DNA of 64,000 nt from Azophilus sp965221755 (GCA_965221755.1 OZ244921.1:2976001-3040000); one strand, 5' to 3'. Positions 1 to 8,821 are shown, counted from the first letter of the stretch. Notes: generated by a model not told the origin, from the sequence alone. Translations and numbers: made by a program.

Positions 1-1
1 C

Positions 2-1000
2 CCCGCGCCCTTGCCCGGCGCTGCTGAACTGGCCGCCGAAGCCCTGCGCGAGCAAGTCGAGTCGATGCTGGACGGCAATCCGTTCGCGGCAATGCGGCGT
101 GGCGACGGACGCATGGAGATGCTGCGCCGGGCGGGCGAATCCATCACCCGATTCCTGGCTGAGCCGGTGCTGACGGCGCCTTGGAACCTCGGATTGGTGG
201 GGCCGAAGCGCGCAATGGCTTGGCGGCGCTACGGCTTCGGGGATTTTCGCAAGATTCGGCGTCGCTTCGGCGGCACCATCAACGACGTGGTGCTGTCGGT
301 GGCGGCGGAAGGCGCGGCCCGCTATCTGGCGGACGGCCGTCGCGAGGCTGCGGGCAGCAACCTGCGCGTCATGTGCCCGGTCAACGTCCGGCAGGAGAAC
401 GAGCAGGGCGCCTTGGGCAACCGGGTGTCGGGCATTTTCCCCATGTTCCCGGCGGCCCCGATGAGCGTCGTGGAGCGCTTGCGCAAGGTTCGCCAGGAAA
501 TGGAGCAGATCAAGCAGAATCGCGAGGCCCAGGCCCTCCAGGAGTTGATGGAGTCGATGCCGTCGCCGCCGCCGCTGGCCATGGCGCCCGCCCAATTGGT
601 GGGCGGCCCCTTCGATCCCACGGCGCTCGCCGCCCGCATCCCGCCGCCGCCGCTCCCTTGGGGCGCGTCAATGCCCATGGCCGGCTTCAACTTCACCTGC
701 ACCAACGTGCCCGGCGTGCAGGTGCCCCAGTACATTGCCGGCCGCCAAGTGCTTGACGTGCTGGGGATGCTGATGCTGGGCGGGGTTTTGGGCTATGGGC
801 TGGCGGTGACCAGCTACAACAGGCAGCTTTGCTTCACCTTGGTGTGCGACCCTAGGCTGATGCCGGACGTTGAGCGCATGGCGGACAGCTTGGACGGCGC
901 CTTCAGGGAGTTGCTCGCGGCAGCCTGTGGCGAGGATGCGCCCAAGCCAGGGGCGGCGGCACGGCAAACACCAACAAGAACAATGGAAAACCCGCAATGA
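2..1000 (+). CDS. WS/DGAT wax ester synthase/acyltransferase, 3' part
   Basis: C-terminal two thirds of a wax ester synthase/diacylglycerol acyltransferase; the reading frame is open to the window edge, so the N-terminus and the catalytic HHxxxDG motif lie outside. Seen: the family ND motif in GGTINDVVLSVAAEGAARYL, the TNVPG block, and the C-terminal DUF1298-type half. Known enzymes of this family esterify acyl-CoA with fatty alcohols or diacylglycerol to make storage lipid at the inner membrane. A Pro/Met-rich stretch near the middle (MESMPSPPPLAMAPAQ) is a loop insertion. The stop overlaps the next start (ATGA at 997-1000), so the acetyltransferase is translationally coupled. The family assignment is firm; the substrate is inferred. 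Confidence 0.85.
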   Translation, partial: PAPLPGAAELAAEALREQVESMLDGNPFAAMRRGDGRMEMLRRAGESITRFLAEPVLTAPWNLGLVGPKRAMAWRRYGFGDFRKIRRRFGGTINDVVLSVAAEGAARYLADGRREAAGSNLRVMCPVNVRQENEQGALGNRVSGIFPMFPAAPMSVVERLRKVRQEMEQIKQNREAQALQELMESMPSPPPLAMAPAQLVGGPFDPTALAARIPPPPLPWGASMPMAGFNFTCTNVPGVQVPQYIAGRQVLDVLGMLMLGGVLGYGLAVTSYNRQLCFTLVCDPRLMPDVERMADSLDGAFRELLAAACGEDAPKPGAAARQTPTRTMENPQ

Positions 1001-1605
1001 ACAATGCAGCAACCCAGTCCGACGATGCGTTTGGCGACGTGGCGGACGGCTACCCGAAGACCGTCAGCCTGTCCGGCCAGGAAGTGGAAATCCGCATCCT
1101 TGGCGTCGAGGACCGGGCGCCGGTGCTGGCCTTCGCGCAAGCGCTGCCGGAGCAGGACCTGCTCTTCCTGCGGCTCGACATCACCGAGCCGGACATCGTC
1201 GATGCTTGGCTGGCCAACATCAGCAGCGGCGCCACCTGCTCGTTGTGCGCCTATGCGGGGGGCGAGTTCGTCGGTTACGCCACGGTCGAGCGCAACCCGG
1301 CCCGCTGGACGCGGCGGGTCGGCGAGATACGGGTCAACGTCGCGCCCAGCCTGCGCTCGCACGGCTTGGGCCGCAGCCTCACCTCGCAGATATTCGACAT
1401 CGCGCGGGCCATGGGCCTGAAGAAGCTGGTGGCGCACATGACGCCCGACCAAGCGGGCGCCCAGGCGGCGTTCAAGCGGCTCGGGTTCGTCCCGGAGGCG
1501 CTGCTTGCGGACCATGTGGAGGACCGCCACGGCGACGCCCATGACTTGGTCATCATGTCCTACGACGTGGACGGCCACTCCGGGCACATGGACGATCCGC
1601 TCTAG
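997..1605 (+). CDS. GNAT-family N-acetyltransferase
   Basis: A 202-residue GNAT acetyltransferase. The acetyl-CoA pyrophosphate-binding motif A is visible as RVNVAPSLRSHGLGRSL (Q/RxxGxG/A form, RSHGLG), followed by the helix FDIARAMGLKKLV and the end motif AAFKRLGFVPEA. The N-terminal 25 residues are poorly conserved. The start ATG overlaps the stop of the upstream acyltransferase, so the two form an operon, but no sequence feature tells which amine is acetylated. It converges on the DUF169 gene with 4 bp between the stop codons. Confidence 0.85.
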   Translation: MNNAATQSDDAFGDVADGYPKTVSLSGQEVEIRILGVEDRAPVLAFAQALPEQDLLFLRLDITEPDIVDAWLANISSGATCSLCAYAGGEFVGYATVERNPARWTRRVGEIRVNVAPSLRSHGLGRSLTSQIFDIARAMGLKKLVAHMTPDQAGAQAAFKRLGFVPEALLADHVEDRHGDAHDLVIMSYDVDGHSGHMDDPL

Positions 1606-1609
1606 CCGA

Positions 1610-2395
1610 CTAGCCGTAGCTTGCGCCCATGCCGGCACGAACGTCGTTGTTCACCCCGTAGGGCGCGATGGGATAGCGCAGGCCGTTGCGGGACAGCGCT
1701 GCCAAGCCGGCGATGATCTTCGGCAGGAAGCGCGGCGGCAGCGCCATCAGCAGCTCGTCCTCCATGACCCCGCCGTACCGCCGTTCGGCGAAGCAGGGTA
1801 TCGACAGGCTCGGCTCGCCGGTGGCCAAAGCCCGGCCCCAGGAGTCCGCGCAGGCGGATTCGCCGACGCAACCCCACTCCAGCTTCTTGTAGCCGGTCCA
1901 CTGCAGCCCGTTGATGAACAGGATCATCTGCGCCGGCGTGGCGTAGATCAGGCAAATGTCCGGCGGATTCAGCCGGCCGCTGGCCAAAGGACTCACTGCC
2001 ATGGCTCGGTAGTTGCCGTAGGGCACCACGTCCATGGCCTCCTGATGGGCCTTGGCGTTCTCTTGGTCGGCGTACCAGACGCCGGCCATGCGATCCCCGG
2101 CAAGCCATTCCGGGCTGCGGGGATGCAGGCCGATCACGGTGCCGCACTGGGGGCCGACGAGATCGTCGGCGGTGATGCCGACGGTCCAGCCGTTGCGGCA
2201 GGCTTGGCCGACGATCTGGTCGGTGGTGTGGATCGCCTTGGGCCGCCGCAGGCGGGGGATGGCCATCATCGCCTCCTCGGTGGCGAACAGCTTCATGGCC
2301 AAGGGCGTGGCGCGCAGCCTCAGGTAGCGATTCAGGCCGTTGACCAACTCCGGCCAGTCATGGGCGTCGAGATCGGTGGCAATGACTTCGGACAT
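1610..2395 (-). CDS. DUF169 family protein
   Basis: A 261-residue protein of the DUF169 family, whose biochemical role is not established. Seen: the N-terminal block NGLNRYLRLRATPLAMKLF, a Cys-containing block (GQACRNGWTVGITADDL followed by GPQCGTVIGL), and the C-terminal ARG/Cys block EWGCVGESACADSW. The start at 2395 is chosen because it begins MSEVIATDLD and has GGGGAG a few bases upstream; upstream in-frame sequence is low-quality. It lies 11 bp after a 41-codon gene and is probably cotranscribed with it. Conserved cysteines could bind a metal or cofactor, which is inference. Confidence 0.8.
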   Translation of the reverse strand: MSEVIATDLDAHDWPELVNGLNRYLRLRATPLAMKLFATEEAMMAIPRLRRPKAIHTTDQIVGQACRNGWTVGITADDLVGPQCGTVIGLHPRSPEWLAGDRMAGVWYADQENAKAHQEAMDVVPYGNYRAMAVSPLASGRLNPPDICLIYATPAQMILFINGLQWTGYKKLEWGCVGESACADSWGRALATGEPSLSIPCFAERRYGGVMEDELLMALPPRFLPKIIAGLAALSRNGLRYPIAPYGVNNDVRAGMGASYG

Positions 2396-2406
2396 GGGCC
2401 CTCCCC

Positions 2407-2532
2407 TTAAAGCGGCAGGCGTTTGAAGGCCGGCGGTCGGCGTTCGATGCAGGAGGGGACGCCCCCGTTGAAGTTCTGGTGCTTCGGGCGCTCCGCCGTC
2501 CATTCGTTTGAGTAGGTGATGTCCTTGGACAT
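2407..2532 (-). CDS. small conserved-looking protein upstream of DUF169 gene (41 aa)
   Basis: A 41-codon reading frame starting MSKDITYSNEWTAERPKHQN and ending KRLPL. It has a strong ribosome-binding site (AAGGAG, 4-5 bases before the ATG at 2530-2532) and stops 11 bp before the DUF169 start, so the two are very likely one operon. It has no signal peptide or membrane segment and is rich in polar and basic residues with one Cys. I do not recognise the family. The good Shine-Dalgarno and tight spacing argue that it is real. Confidence 0.55.
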   Translation of the reverse strand: MSKDITYSNEWTAERPKHQNFNGGVPSCIERRPPAFKRLPL

Positions 2533-2606
2533 GTTGCTCCTTGAGGTGATTGGGTTGGGGAAGGATGAACGGCAGACTATCGGAAATGGCTGTCTGATGG
2601 CAGTGG

Positions 2607-2750
2607 CGTTTCGCTGCGCGAAACGCCAACGCGAACCAAAGGTTCGTGCAGGCTCAGAAACGTTTCGGAACCTGACCCACGCAAAAGGCGCGGAGTTTCG
2701 CGTCAGCGAAACTCCATCCGCGACCGTCAGGTCGCGCAGGCTGGACAAAA
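2607..2750 (+). repeat. dispersed repeat, copy A
   Basis: A copy of the dispersed repeat found about ten times in this window. Order of parts: GGCTCAGAAAC block, TCGGAACCTGACCCA, a GGAGTTTCGC/GCGAAACTCC inverted repeat, then CGCGACC-GTCAG-GTCGCG hairpin. A second GTTTCGC/GCGAAAC hairpin precedes it. It lies in the divergent intergenic region between the small gene at 2407-2532 and the acyl-CoA dehydrogenase. Confidence 0.75.
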
Positions 2751-2805
2751 GCCCCGCGAGTCTGGTTTATTCCGCGCTTCGCCTTGATTGAGTGAAGCGC
2801 AAGCC

Positions 2806-3951
2806 ATGCCGATGATTCTCAACGACGAGCAGACGATGCTCAAGGACAGCGCTCGGGACTTTTGCGCCAACAGCGCCCCGCTCGCCCAGTTGCGGCAGCT
2901 GCGTGACGAGAATTCGGCGTTGGGCTACGATCCGGCCACTTGGCGGGCCATGGCGCAGCTAGGCTGGGCGGCGGTGCCGTTCCCGGAAGCCCATGGTGGC
3001 CTTGACTTCGGCTACAAGGGGCTCGGCGTCGTCACCGAGGAGACCGGGCGAAACCTGGTGGCCAGTCCGCTGTTCGCCAGCGTTTGGCTGTGCGGCACGG
3101 CGATCAACATCGGCGGCAGCGACGCGCAAAAGGCGGAGTTGCTGCCGCGCATTGCCTCGGGCGAACTGCTCATGGCCCTGGCGCTGGAGGAATCCCACCG
3201 CCACAGCCCCCATGGGGCGTCCGCCGTCGCCGCGCCCGCGCCCGAGGGATTCGTCATCAACGCCCGCAAGACCTTCGTGCTCGACGGCCATGTGGCCGAG
3301 CAGCTGCTGGTGGTGGCGCGCACCTCCGGCGAGGCGGGCGACCGGGACGGCATCAGCCTGTTTCTGGTGGATCGCGAGGCGGCTGGCGTGGCGGTCACCA
3401 GGCTGCGCATGGCCGATTCGCGCAACGTGGCGAACATTGAGCTGGACGGGGTTCGGGTGGGCGCCGATGCGTTGGTCGGCGAATTGCACCGCGGCGCCGA
3501 GGTGCTCGACCCCACCTTGGACATCGGCCGCATCGGCATGGCGGCGGAAATGCTCGGCGGCCTTCAGGAGTGCTTCGAGCGCACGGTCGCCTACTTGAAG
3601 GAGCGCGAGCAGTTCGGCGTTCCCATCGGCTCCTTCCAGGCGCTCAAGCACCGGGCGGCCAACATGTTCTGCGAGGTCGAGCTGTCCAAGTCCTGCGTCC
3701 TTGAGGCGCTCACCGCCTTGGACGAGGGCCGCGATGCCGATGAGGTCGCCAAGCTTGCGAGCCTCGCCAAGGCCAAGGCGGGAGAGACTTACAACTTGGT
3801 GTCCCGCGAAGGCATCCAGATGCATGGCGGCATCGGCATGACCGACGAGTTCGACATCGGCTTCTTCATCAAGCGGGCCGCGGTCAGCGAGCAGACCTTG
3901 GGCGACGTCAACTTCCACCGCAACCGCTACGGGGAGTTGGAGGGGTATTGA
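2806..3951 (+). CDS. acyl-CoA dehydrogenase family protein
   Basis: A flavoprotein of the acyl-CoA dehydrogenase superfamily (381 aa from ATG 2806; TTG 2788 is an alternative start). It would oxidise an acyl-CoA at C2-C3 with FAD. Seen: the N-terminal helical domain starting MILNDEQTMLKDSARDF, the middle beta domain (LALEESHRHSPHGASAV), and the C-terminal block IQMHGGIGMTDEFDIGFFIKRA, the usual FAD-contacting QMHGGIG motif. The C-terminus ends soon after, as in short Mycobacterium-like FadE relatives, and I do not see the canonical catalytic Glu loop. It may therefore be a non-oxidising or heteromeric partner. A strong bidirectional terminator follows directly. Confidence 0.85.
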   Translation: MPMILNDEQTMLKDSARDFCANSAPLAQLRQLRDENSALGYDPATWRAMAQLGWAAVPFPEAHGGLDFGYKGLGVVTEETGRNLVASPLFASVWLCGTAINIGGSDAQKAELLPRIASGELLMALALEESHRHSPHGASAVAAPAPEGFVINARKTFVLDGHVAEQLLVVARTSGEAGDRDGISLFLVDREAAGVAVTRLRMADSRNVANIELDGVRVGADALVGELHRGAEVLDPTLDIGRIGMAAEMLGGLQECFERTVAYLKEREQFGVPIGSFQALKHRAANMFCEVELSKSCVLEALTALDEGRDADEVAKLASLAKAKAGETYNLVSREGIQMHGGIGMTDEFDIGFFIKRAAVSEQTLGDVNFHRNRYGELEGY

Positions 3952-3991
3952 CGTCCGGCCAAGCGCCATTGGGCGCTTGGCCGGACGTCAA
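3948..3991. terminator. bidirectional terminator between converging genes
   Basis: A perfect 20-bp inverted repeat: arm 3948-3967 (starts TTGACGTCCGGCC), loop ATTG, arm 3972-3991. It overlaps the stop codons of both the acyl-CoA dehydrogenase (+) and the HupE/UreJ-type gene (-), so it most likely terminates both converging transcripts. Confidence 0.8.
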
Positions 3992-5016
3992 GTCAATCCC
4001 AGCGTTCGGTCGATGGTCCAGTAGGCGGCCAGGATGCCGATGGCGTGGATCAGGCCAACGTCGAGCCAGGTCAGCCCTTGACGCACCGCGCCGACGGGCT
4101 GCGCAACCCCGTGCAGCACGTTGGTGGGCGGCCGCAATCCCGCCCATCGAGCCGCGCCCAGGAAGGCCAGCAAGGCCGCGATGATCATGAGCTGGCCCAC
4201 TTCGATGCCGATGTTGAAAAGCAGCAGCGCGGGCGCCAGCTGGTCCCGGGGCAAGCCGATTTCGGCCATTGCGCCGGCGAAGCCGAAGCCATGCAGCAGC
4301 CCGAAGAGGAGGGCCATGATCCAAGGTCGGCGGGTGGTGAGCGGCGAGCGTTGCTCCGGCGACGACAACAGTTCGCGCGCCAGGAACAGTATGGACAGGG
4401 CAATCACGGCCTCCACCGGCCCTTGGGGCGCTTGCACCAGCTCCAGCACCGATAGGGCCAAGGTGACGCTGTGGGCCAAAGTGAAGGCGGTGATGGTCTT
4501 CAGCAGCGCCCAGCGGCTGGGAATCAGATAGACCAAGCCGATGACGAACAGCACGTGGTCGATGCCGAACAGCAGGTGCTCGATGCCGAGCCACAGGTAG
4601 GCCGCCACTTGGGGCGTGGGGTCGTCGAGGTCCAGCGACGGCGAATTGGGGCGCAGCAGCGCCGTCAGCCCGTCGCCGTCCAAGCGCTGAACCTCCACCA
4701 TCGCATCGGTCAGGGTCCGCGCCAGGCCGCTGATGCGGATGGCGCCCCGGTCGAGCGGGCAGGCCACTTCCCACTGCTGCACCAGCGCCCCGCCGACCAC
4801 TTCCGGCACCGGGTCGCCCAGCGGCGGGCAATCGTTGGGCAGCACCGGATCGATCGCCAAGCGGCGATCCTGCACGATGGGCTGCTTCCACAGCACCCGG
4901 AACCGCTCCGGAGCGGTTTCGACGATCTGCAGGTAGGCCGGACGAACCTCATGAGCGGCGGCCGGCGCGCCGGCGACCAGCGCCAGGGCCAGCAGGATTC
5001 GTCGCGCCGGCCTCAT
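3988..5016 (-). CDS. HupE/UreJ family membrane protein
   Basis: A 342-residue inner-membrane protein of the HupE/UreJ_2 type. It begins with a signal peptide (MRPARRILLALALVAGAPAAA, cut before HEVRP), followed by a ~140-residue periplasmic beta-rich region and then six or so hydrophobic segments. Histidine-bearing membrane motifs typical of the family are visible: LGIEHLLFGIDHVLFV, TLAHSVTLAL and GLLHGFGFAG. HupE/UreJ proteins are linked to nickel or other metal transport; the substrate here is not known. The ATG overlaps the stop of the upstream PpiC-type gene (ATGA), giving translational coupling. This pairing is common in proteobacteria. Confidence 0.85.
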   Translation of the reverse strand: MRPARRILLALALVAGAPAAAHEVRPAYLQIVETAPERFRVLWKQPIVQDRRLAIDPVLPNDCPPLGDPVPEVVGGALVQQWEVACPLDRGAIRISGLARTLTDAMVEVQRLDGDGLTALLRPNSPSLDLDDPTPQVAAYLWLGIEHLLFGIDHVLFVIGLVYLIPSRWALLKTITAFTLAHSVTLALSVLELVQAPQGPVEAVIALSILFLARELLSSPEQRSPLTTRRPWIMALLFGLLHGFGFAGAMAEIGLPRDQLAPALLLFNIGIEVGQLMIIAALLAFLGAARWAGLRPPTNVLHGVAQPVGAVRQGLTWLDVGLIHAIGILAAYWTIDRTLGLT

Positions 5017-5807
5017 GGCCGCCGCACTTCGTAGCGGCTGCGCAACGCTTCGTAGTAGGCGGCGTTGGCCTCCTCGCGGCGCTTCGCCGCCAGGTCGGCC
5101 GCCACCCGGCCGGCCACCTCCGCAAACGGCGGCTGCGTCTCCGGCAGCGCCTGCTCGAGCTTCACCAAATGCCAGCCGTAGGCCGAGCGCAAGGGGCCCT
5201 GCCAATCCGGGCTGGGCTTGAGTTGCGCCAGCGCACTGGCGAACTGCCTTCCGAACAGGTCGCCGACGGCGCGTTCGGAGCGTTCGGCGTAGGCCCGCTG
5301 CAGCATGAAGGGATCGCCCTTGGCCTGCGGCTCCGCAAGCGCCGCCTTGGCGTCCGCCTCGGCGTTGGCGCGCCGGTCGGTGGAGAAGTACCGGTGGCGG
5401 AAGCTGTAGCGCGCGGGCAGCCGGTAACGTTCGGCGTTGGCGTCGTGGAAGGCCCGCAGCTCGGCATCGCTTGGCGGCTGGCGGGCGGCGATGTCCTCGG
5501 TCAGGAAGTTGAGCTTCTGCACGAGACGGCGGCGGACAATGACGTCGCCCTGGTCCAACGACAGGCGCAAGGCTTCCCGAAAGTAGATCTCCTCCCGTAT
5601 GAAGCTTTCGATCAGGCCCTCAAGCTCCTGGGCGGTTGGCGGGCGCCCCATTTGGGCGCTCCACTGTTGGGTGAGCCGATGCGTCTCGGCGGCGTTCACG
5701 TCAATCACCCGATCCGCGGCGTCGCCGTCCAACAGGCTCGCGGCGGCGAACAGGACGGCGCCGAGGCCCAGGAACATGATGAGCGGGTCTTTCAGCCTGT
5801 CTTGCAT
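5013..5807 (-). CDS. PpiC-type peptidyl-prolyl cis-trans isomerase, membrane-anchored
   Basis: A 264-residue parvulin-like protein. A single N-terminal hydrophobic segment (MFLGLGAVLFAAASLL) anchors it with the rest in the periplasm. A SurA-N-like helical region (ELEGLIESFIREEIYFREA) is followed by a PpiC domain ending in the canonical GPLRSAYGWHLVKLE block. It would assist folding of secreted proteins. It overlaps the HupE/UreJ-type gene by four bases and probably assists that protein's periplasmic domain or shares its regulation, which is inferred from context. Confidence 0.82.
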   Translation of the reverse strand: MQDRLKDPLIMFLGLGAVLFAAASLLDGDAADRVIDVNAAETHRLTQQWSAQMGRPPTAQELEGLIESFIREEIYFREALRLSLDQGDVIVRRRLVQKLNFLTEDIAARQPPSDAELRAFHDANAERYRLPARYSFRHRYFSTDRRANAEADAKAALAEPQAKGDPFMLQRAYAERSERAVGDLFGRQFASALAQLKPSPDWQGPLRSAYGWHLVKLEQALPETQPPFAEVAGRVAADLAAKRREEANAAYYEALRSRYEVRRP

Positions 5808-6146
5808 TTGCCCGTTTGTCCTCGGGTTGAGCGTCCGCAGCGTTGATTGGGTTGGCCCGTTGTCCCGATCCGGCGCAGAGGGGCTTGAGCGGAAGTTCGG
5901 CGTTTCACATCCGGTTGCAGTGGTTTATGCTGGCGCCCAAGCGGCCTTGCCGTCGGCGGGGATTGTAGCGCTTGCCGACGGCCTGCGCGGCTTGACGGTC
6001 GCGCTGGCGCCAAACCCCGCTGCCGTTGCCGGGATCGGATTCCGGGATGCTTCCGAACCGGCGCGCGGCCTGCGTCCGGGCGCAAGCGCCAAAACCTCAA
6101 CAATGGCCATGTTTGAGCCATTCACCGGCAGTCAACGGAGCCGTCC
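5808..6146. other. divergent intergenic region with degenerate repeat copy
   Basis: A 339-bp region between the divergent PpiC-type and enoyl-CoA hydratase genes. About 6012-6066 it carries a degenerate reverse copy of the dispersed repeat (CCGCTGCCGTTGCC ... TTCCGGGATGCTTCCGA). The promoters for both operons must lie here, but I see no clear -35/-10 pair. Confidence 0.4.
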
Positions 6147-6935
6147 ATGAGTTTTGAAACCCTGAACTACGAAGTCGAGAACAACGTGGCGACCATCACC
6201 TTCAACCGTCCGGAGGCGGCCAACGCCATGGATCCGCTGATGGCCAAGGAGTTTGGCGCCGCTGCCATCGACGCGGACGCTGATCCGGCGGTTCGAGCCG
6301 TCGTGCTCACCGGCGCCGGCAGGATGTTCTGCGCCGGCGGCGACCTCGGCTCGTTCGCCCAAGCCGGGGACGGAACCCGCAAGCTGCTCATGCGGATGAC
6401 CGGCGACCTGCACCTTGGCCTTTCCCGCCTGGCCCGCGGCAAAGCGCCGGTGATCGGCGCCGTCAACGGCACTGCGGCGGGCGCCGGCTTCAGCCTGGTC
6501 ATGGCCTGCGATCTCGCCATCGCCGCCGAATCGGCCGTCTTCACCATGGCCTACACCCGGGCGGGACTTTCGCCGGACGGCAGCTCAACCTATGCCATGC
6601 CCCGCAAGATCGGCGACCGCCGCACCCGCGAGCTGATGCTCACCAACCGCCTGCTCAGCAGCCAGGAGGCGTTGGACTGGGGCATCGTCAACCAAGTGGT
6701 GGCGGATGCCGAGTTGCTTGGCGAGGCCCAAGGGCTGGCGCAGCGGTTGGCCAGCGGCCCCACCGCCGCCTTTGCCGCGGTCAAGACGCTGCTCAACGGC
6801 ACCTTTGAGCAAACCCTGGAGTCGCAGATGGAGCTTGAGGCCAGGGCGATTGCCGGGCTTGCCGCCGGCCATGACGGACAGGAGGGCATCAGCGCCTTTT
6901 TCGAGAAGCGCAAACCGATGTTCAAGGGCGTTTGA
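6147..6935 (+). CDS. enoyl-CoA hydratase/isomerase (crotonase fold)
   Basis: A 262-residue crotonase-superfamily enzyme that acts on enoyl-CoA thioesters. The two oxyanion-hole peptides are present (FCAGGDL near residue 60 and NGTAAGAGFSL near residue 108), plus the active-site loop AGLSPDGSSTYAMPR. The loop has Asp-Gly rather than the Glu typical of classical hydratases and resembles PaaG-type isomerases. Hydration versus isomerisation therefore cannot be decided. The C-terminal helix EGISAFFEKRKPMFKG is canonical. It lies 29 bp before the haloalkane dehalogenase and is probably in one operon with it. Confidence 0.85.
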   Translation: MSFETLNYEVENNVATITFNRPEAANAMDPLMAKEFGAAAIDADADPAVRAVVLTGAGRMFCAGGDLGSFAQAGDGTRKLLMRMTGDLHLGLSRLARGKAPVIGAVNGTAAGAGFSLVMACDLAIAAESAVFTMAYTRAGLSPDGSSTYAMPRKIGDRRTRELMLTNRLLSSQEALDWGIVNQVVADAELLGEAQGLAQRLASGPTAAFAAVKTLLNGTFEQTLESQMELEARAIAGLAAGHDGQEGISAFFEKRKPMFKGV

Positions 6936-6964
6936 AGGCAACGCAATTCACGGGAGCCCCGAAG

Positions 6965-7840
6965 ATGAATGCAGACGAACTGCCCAAGCAGCGCATTGAA
7001 GTGCTGGGCAAGCAAATGGCCTACGCCGAAATGGGCGAGGGCGATCCGATCGTGTTCCTGCACGGCAATCCCACCTCGTCCTATCTATGGCGCAACATCA
7101 TGCCGGCGGTGGCCGGCTGCGGGCGCTGCTTGGCGCCGGACCTGATCGGCATGGGCGATTCGGACAAGCTGGACGATTCGGGTCCGGGACGCTACGCCTT
7201 CGCCGAGCACGCCCGCTACTTGGATGCCTTGCTGGATTCGCTCGGGGTCAAGGAGAACGCGGTGTTCGTCATCCACGATTGGGGGTCGGCGCTCGGCTTT
7301 CACTGGGCCAATCGGCATCGCCGCGCCGTCAAGGGCATCTGCTACATGGAGGCCATCGTCCGGCCCGTCTCCTGGGACGAGTTTCCGGCGGACGCGCGGG
7401 GCGTTTTTCAGGGCTTCCGCTCGCCTGCCGGGGAAGCCATGGTGCTGGAGGGCAACGTCTTCGTGGAGCGGGTGCTGCCGGGTTCCGTTCTGCGCAAGCT
7501 CACCGATGAGGAAATGGCCGTTTACCGCCGCCCATTCCTCGAACCCGGCGAATCCCGGCGTCCCACGCTCACTTGGCCGCGCCAGATCCCCATTGACGGG
7601 GAGCCGGAGGATGTGGTGGCGCTCGCCCAATCCTATTCGGAATGGCTGTCCGGCGCCGACGTGCCGAAACTCTTCGTCAATGCCGAACCCGGCGCCCTCA
7701 TCGCCGGCGCCACCCGGGAGTTCTGCCGCTCCTGGCCCAACCAAACGGAAGTGACCGTCAAGGGGAGCCACTTCATCCAGGAGGACTCGCCGGCGGAAAT
7801 CGCCGCCGCGCTCGCCGACTGGCTGCCGACGCTCCCGTGA
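6965..7840 (+). CDS. haloalkane dehalogenase (alpha/beta hydrolase)
   Basis: A 291-residue haloalkane dehalogenase that hydrolyses carbon-halogen bonds to an alcohol and halide. The catalytic set of the DhaA/LinB group (HLD-II) is present: halide-binding Asn35 (HGNPTSSYLW), nucleophile Asp105 with halide-binding Trp106 (VIHDWGSALGFHWA), Glu129 (YMEAIVRP) and His269 (GSHFIQED). Length and spacing match DhaA closely. The ATG at 6965 is preferred over an upstream TTG because GGGAG precedes it. Cytoplasmic. It is probably cotranscribed with the crotonase. The natural substrate is unknown. Confidence 0.92.
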   Translation: MNADELPKQRIEVLGKQMAYAEMGEGDPIVFLHGNPTSSYLWRNIMPAVAGCGRCLAPDLIGMGDSDKLDDSGPGRYAFAEHARYLDALLDSLGVKENAVFVIHDWGSALGFHWANRHRRAVKGICYMEAIVRPVSWDEFPADARGVFQGFRSPAGEAMVLEGNVFVERVLPGSVLRKLTDEEMAVYRRPFLEPGESRRPTLTWPRQIPIDGEPEDVVALAQSYSEWLSGADVPKLFVNAEPGALIAGATREFCRSWPNQTEVTVKGSHFIQEDSPAEIAAALADWLPTLP

Positions 7841-7957
7841 TCCAGTCCCGTCCGGCTGATTCGGGTGATTGTTCGCGGCCTGCCACGCGGCTTCGCCGCG
7901 CCTTGCCATCACGCCCGCCCGGCTCCTCTGAGCTGCCGAGACTTGATCAGAGGCTTC

Positions 7958-8821
7958 CTAGCGATTCGCCACCGCCAACCCGGCGATGATGACGCCCAAG
8001 CCGACGATTGAGGCCGGATGGATGGCCTCTCCGAGCACGAAGGCGATGAGGCCCAGGGACAGCAGCGGGGAGAGGTGGATCAGCTGACCGATGCGGGCGG
8101 CGTTGGCGGTGAGCGCCAGGGCATGGCGCCAGAGCAGGAAGGCTGCGCCCATTTCCACCAATCCCGCCCAAGCGCCGAAAACGAGCGTGTCGGCCGACAG
8201 CGGCGGCCAGCCCGGCCCTAGGGCGCAGAGCGTCGCGGTGGCCGCCAAGCCGAACGGGAAGCTCCAGGCCAGCAGGCCGATGGGATCGACATCGGAGCGG
8301 ACTTGGGCCAGCCAATAGCCCGCCCACAGCAGGGTGCTGGCCAGCGCCAACGCGACGCCTGCCCAATCAACGGCGGCGGACGCCGCCATCCCCCAAGGCC
8401 GCAGCACGATCAGAACCCCGCCGTAGCTGAGAAGAATGCCCAGCAGAACGGGCCGCGTTGGCCGTTGCCCCAATATCGGCCACGCCAGCAGCGCCATGGC
8501 GATGGACCAAGTGTAGGTCAGCGGCTGCGCAACCTGGGCCGGCAGCCGGTCGTAGGCGGCGAACAGCACGACGTAGTAGGCAAAGGGGTTGAGCAGGCCG
8601 AACAGCGCCGCTTGGCCAATCGCCTTGACCGGCAGCCGCAGCCGCCCCAGCCAGCCGGCGACGACCCAGAAGAGGAGGGTGGACGCCAAGGCGCCGGCAA
8701 ACAGCAGCTGCAGCGGCTCAAGCGCGCGCAACCCCAACTTGAATCCGGTCGCCACCGTGGACCACAGCGCCACGGCCAGCAACGCGAACACAGCCGCTTG
8801 GCGTTCGGATTTCGCAATCAC
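7958..8821 (-). CDS. EamA/DMT-family transporter
   Basis: A 10-helix drug/metabolite transporter superfamily protein with two EamA repeats. The first helix is AAVFALLAVALWSTVATGF and the last is ASIVGLGVIIAGLAVAN; the second repeat carries the family-typical SLGLIAFVLGEAIHPASIVGLGVIIAG. Such proteins export small metabolites or amino acids; the substrate cannot be told. A GTG at 8821 (287 aa) places the start about nine residues before helix 1; a longer ATG start at 8887 is possible. A small hairpin at 7886-7900 lies downstream and may end the transcript. Confidence 0.82.
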   Translation of the reverse strand: MIAKSERQAAVFALLAVALWSTVATGFKLGLRALEPLQLLFAGALASTLLFWVVAGWLGRLRLPVKAIGQAALFGLLNPFAYYVVLFAAYDRLPAQVAQPLTYTWSIAMALLAWPILGQRPTRPVLLGILLSYGGVLIVLRPWGMAASAAVDWAGVALALASTLLWAGYWLAQVRSDVDPIGLLAWSFPFGLAATATLCALGPGWPPLSADTLVFGAWAGLVEMGAAFLLWRHALALTANAARIGQLIHLSPLLSLGLIAFVLGEAIHPASIVGLGVIIAGLAVANR

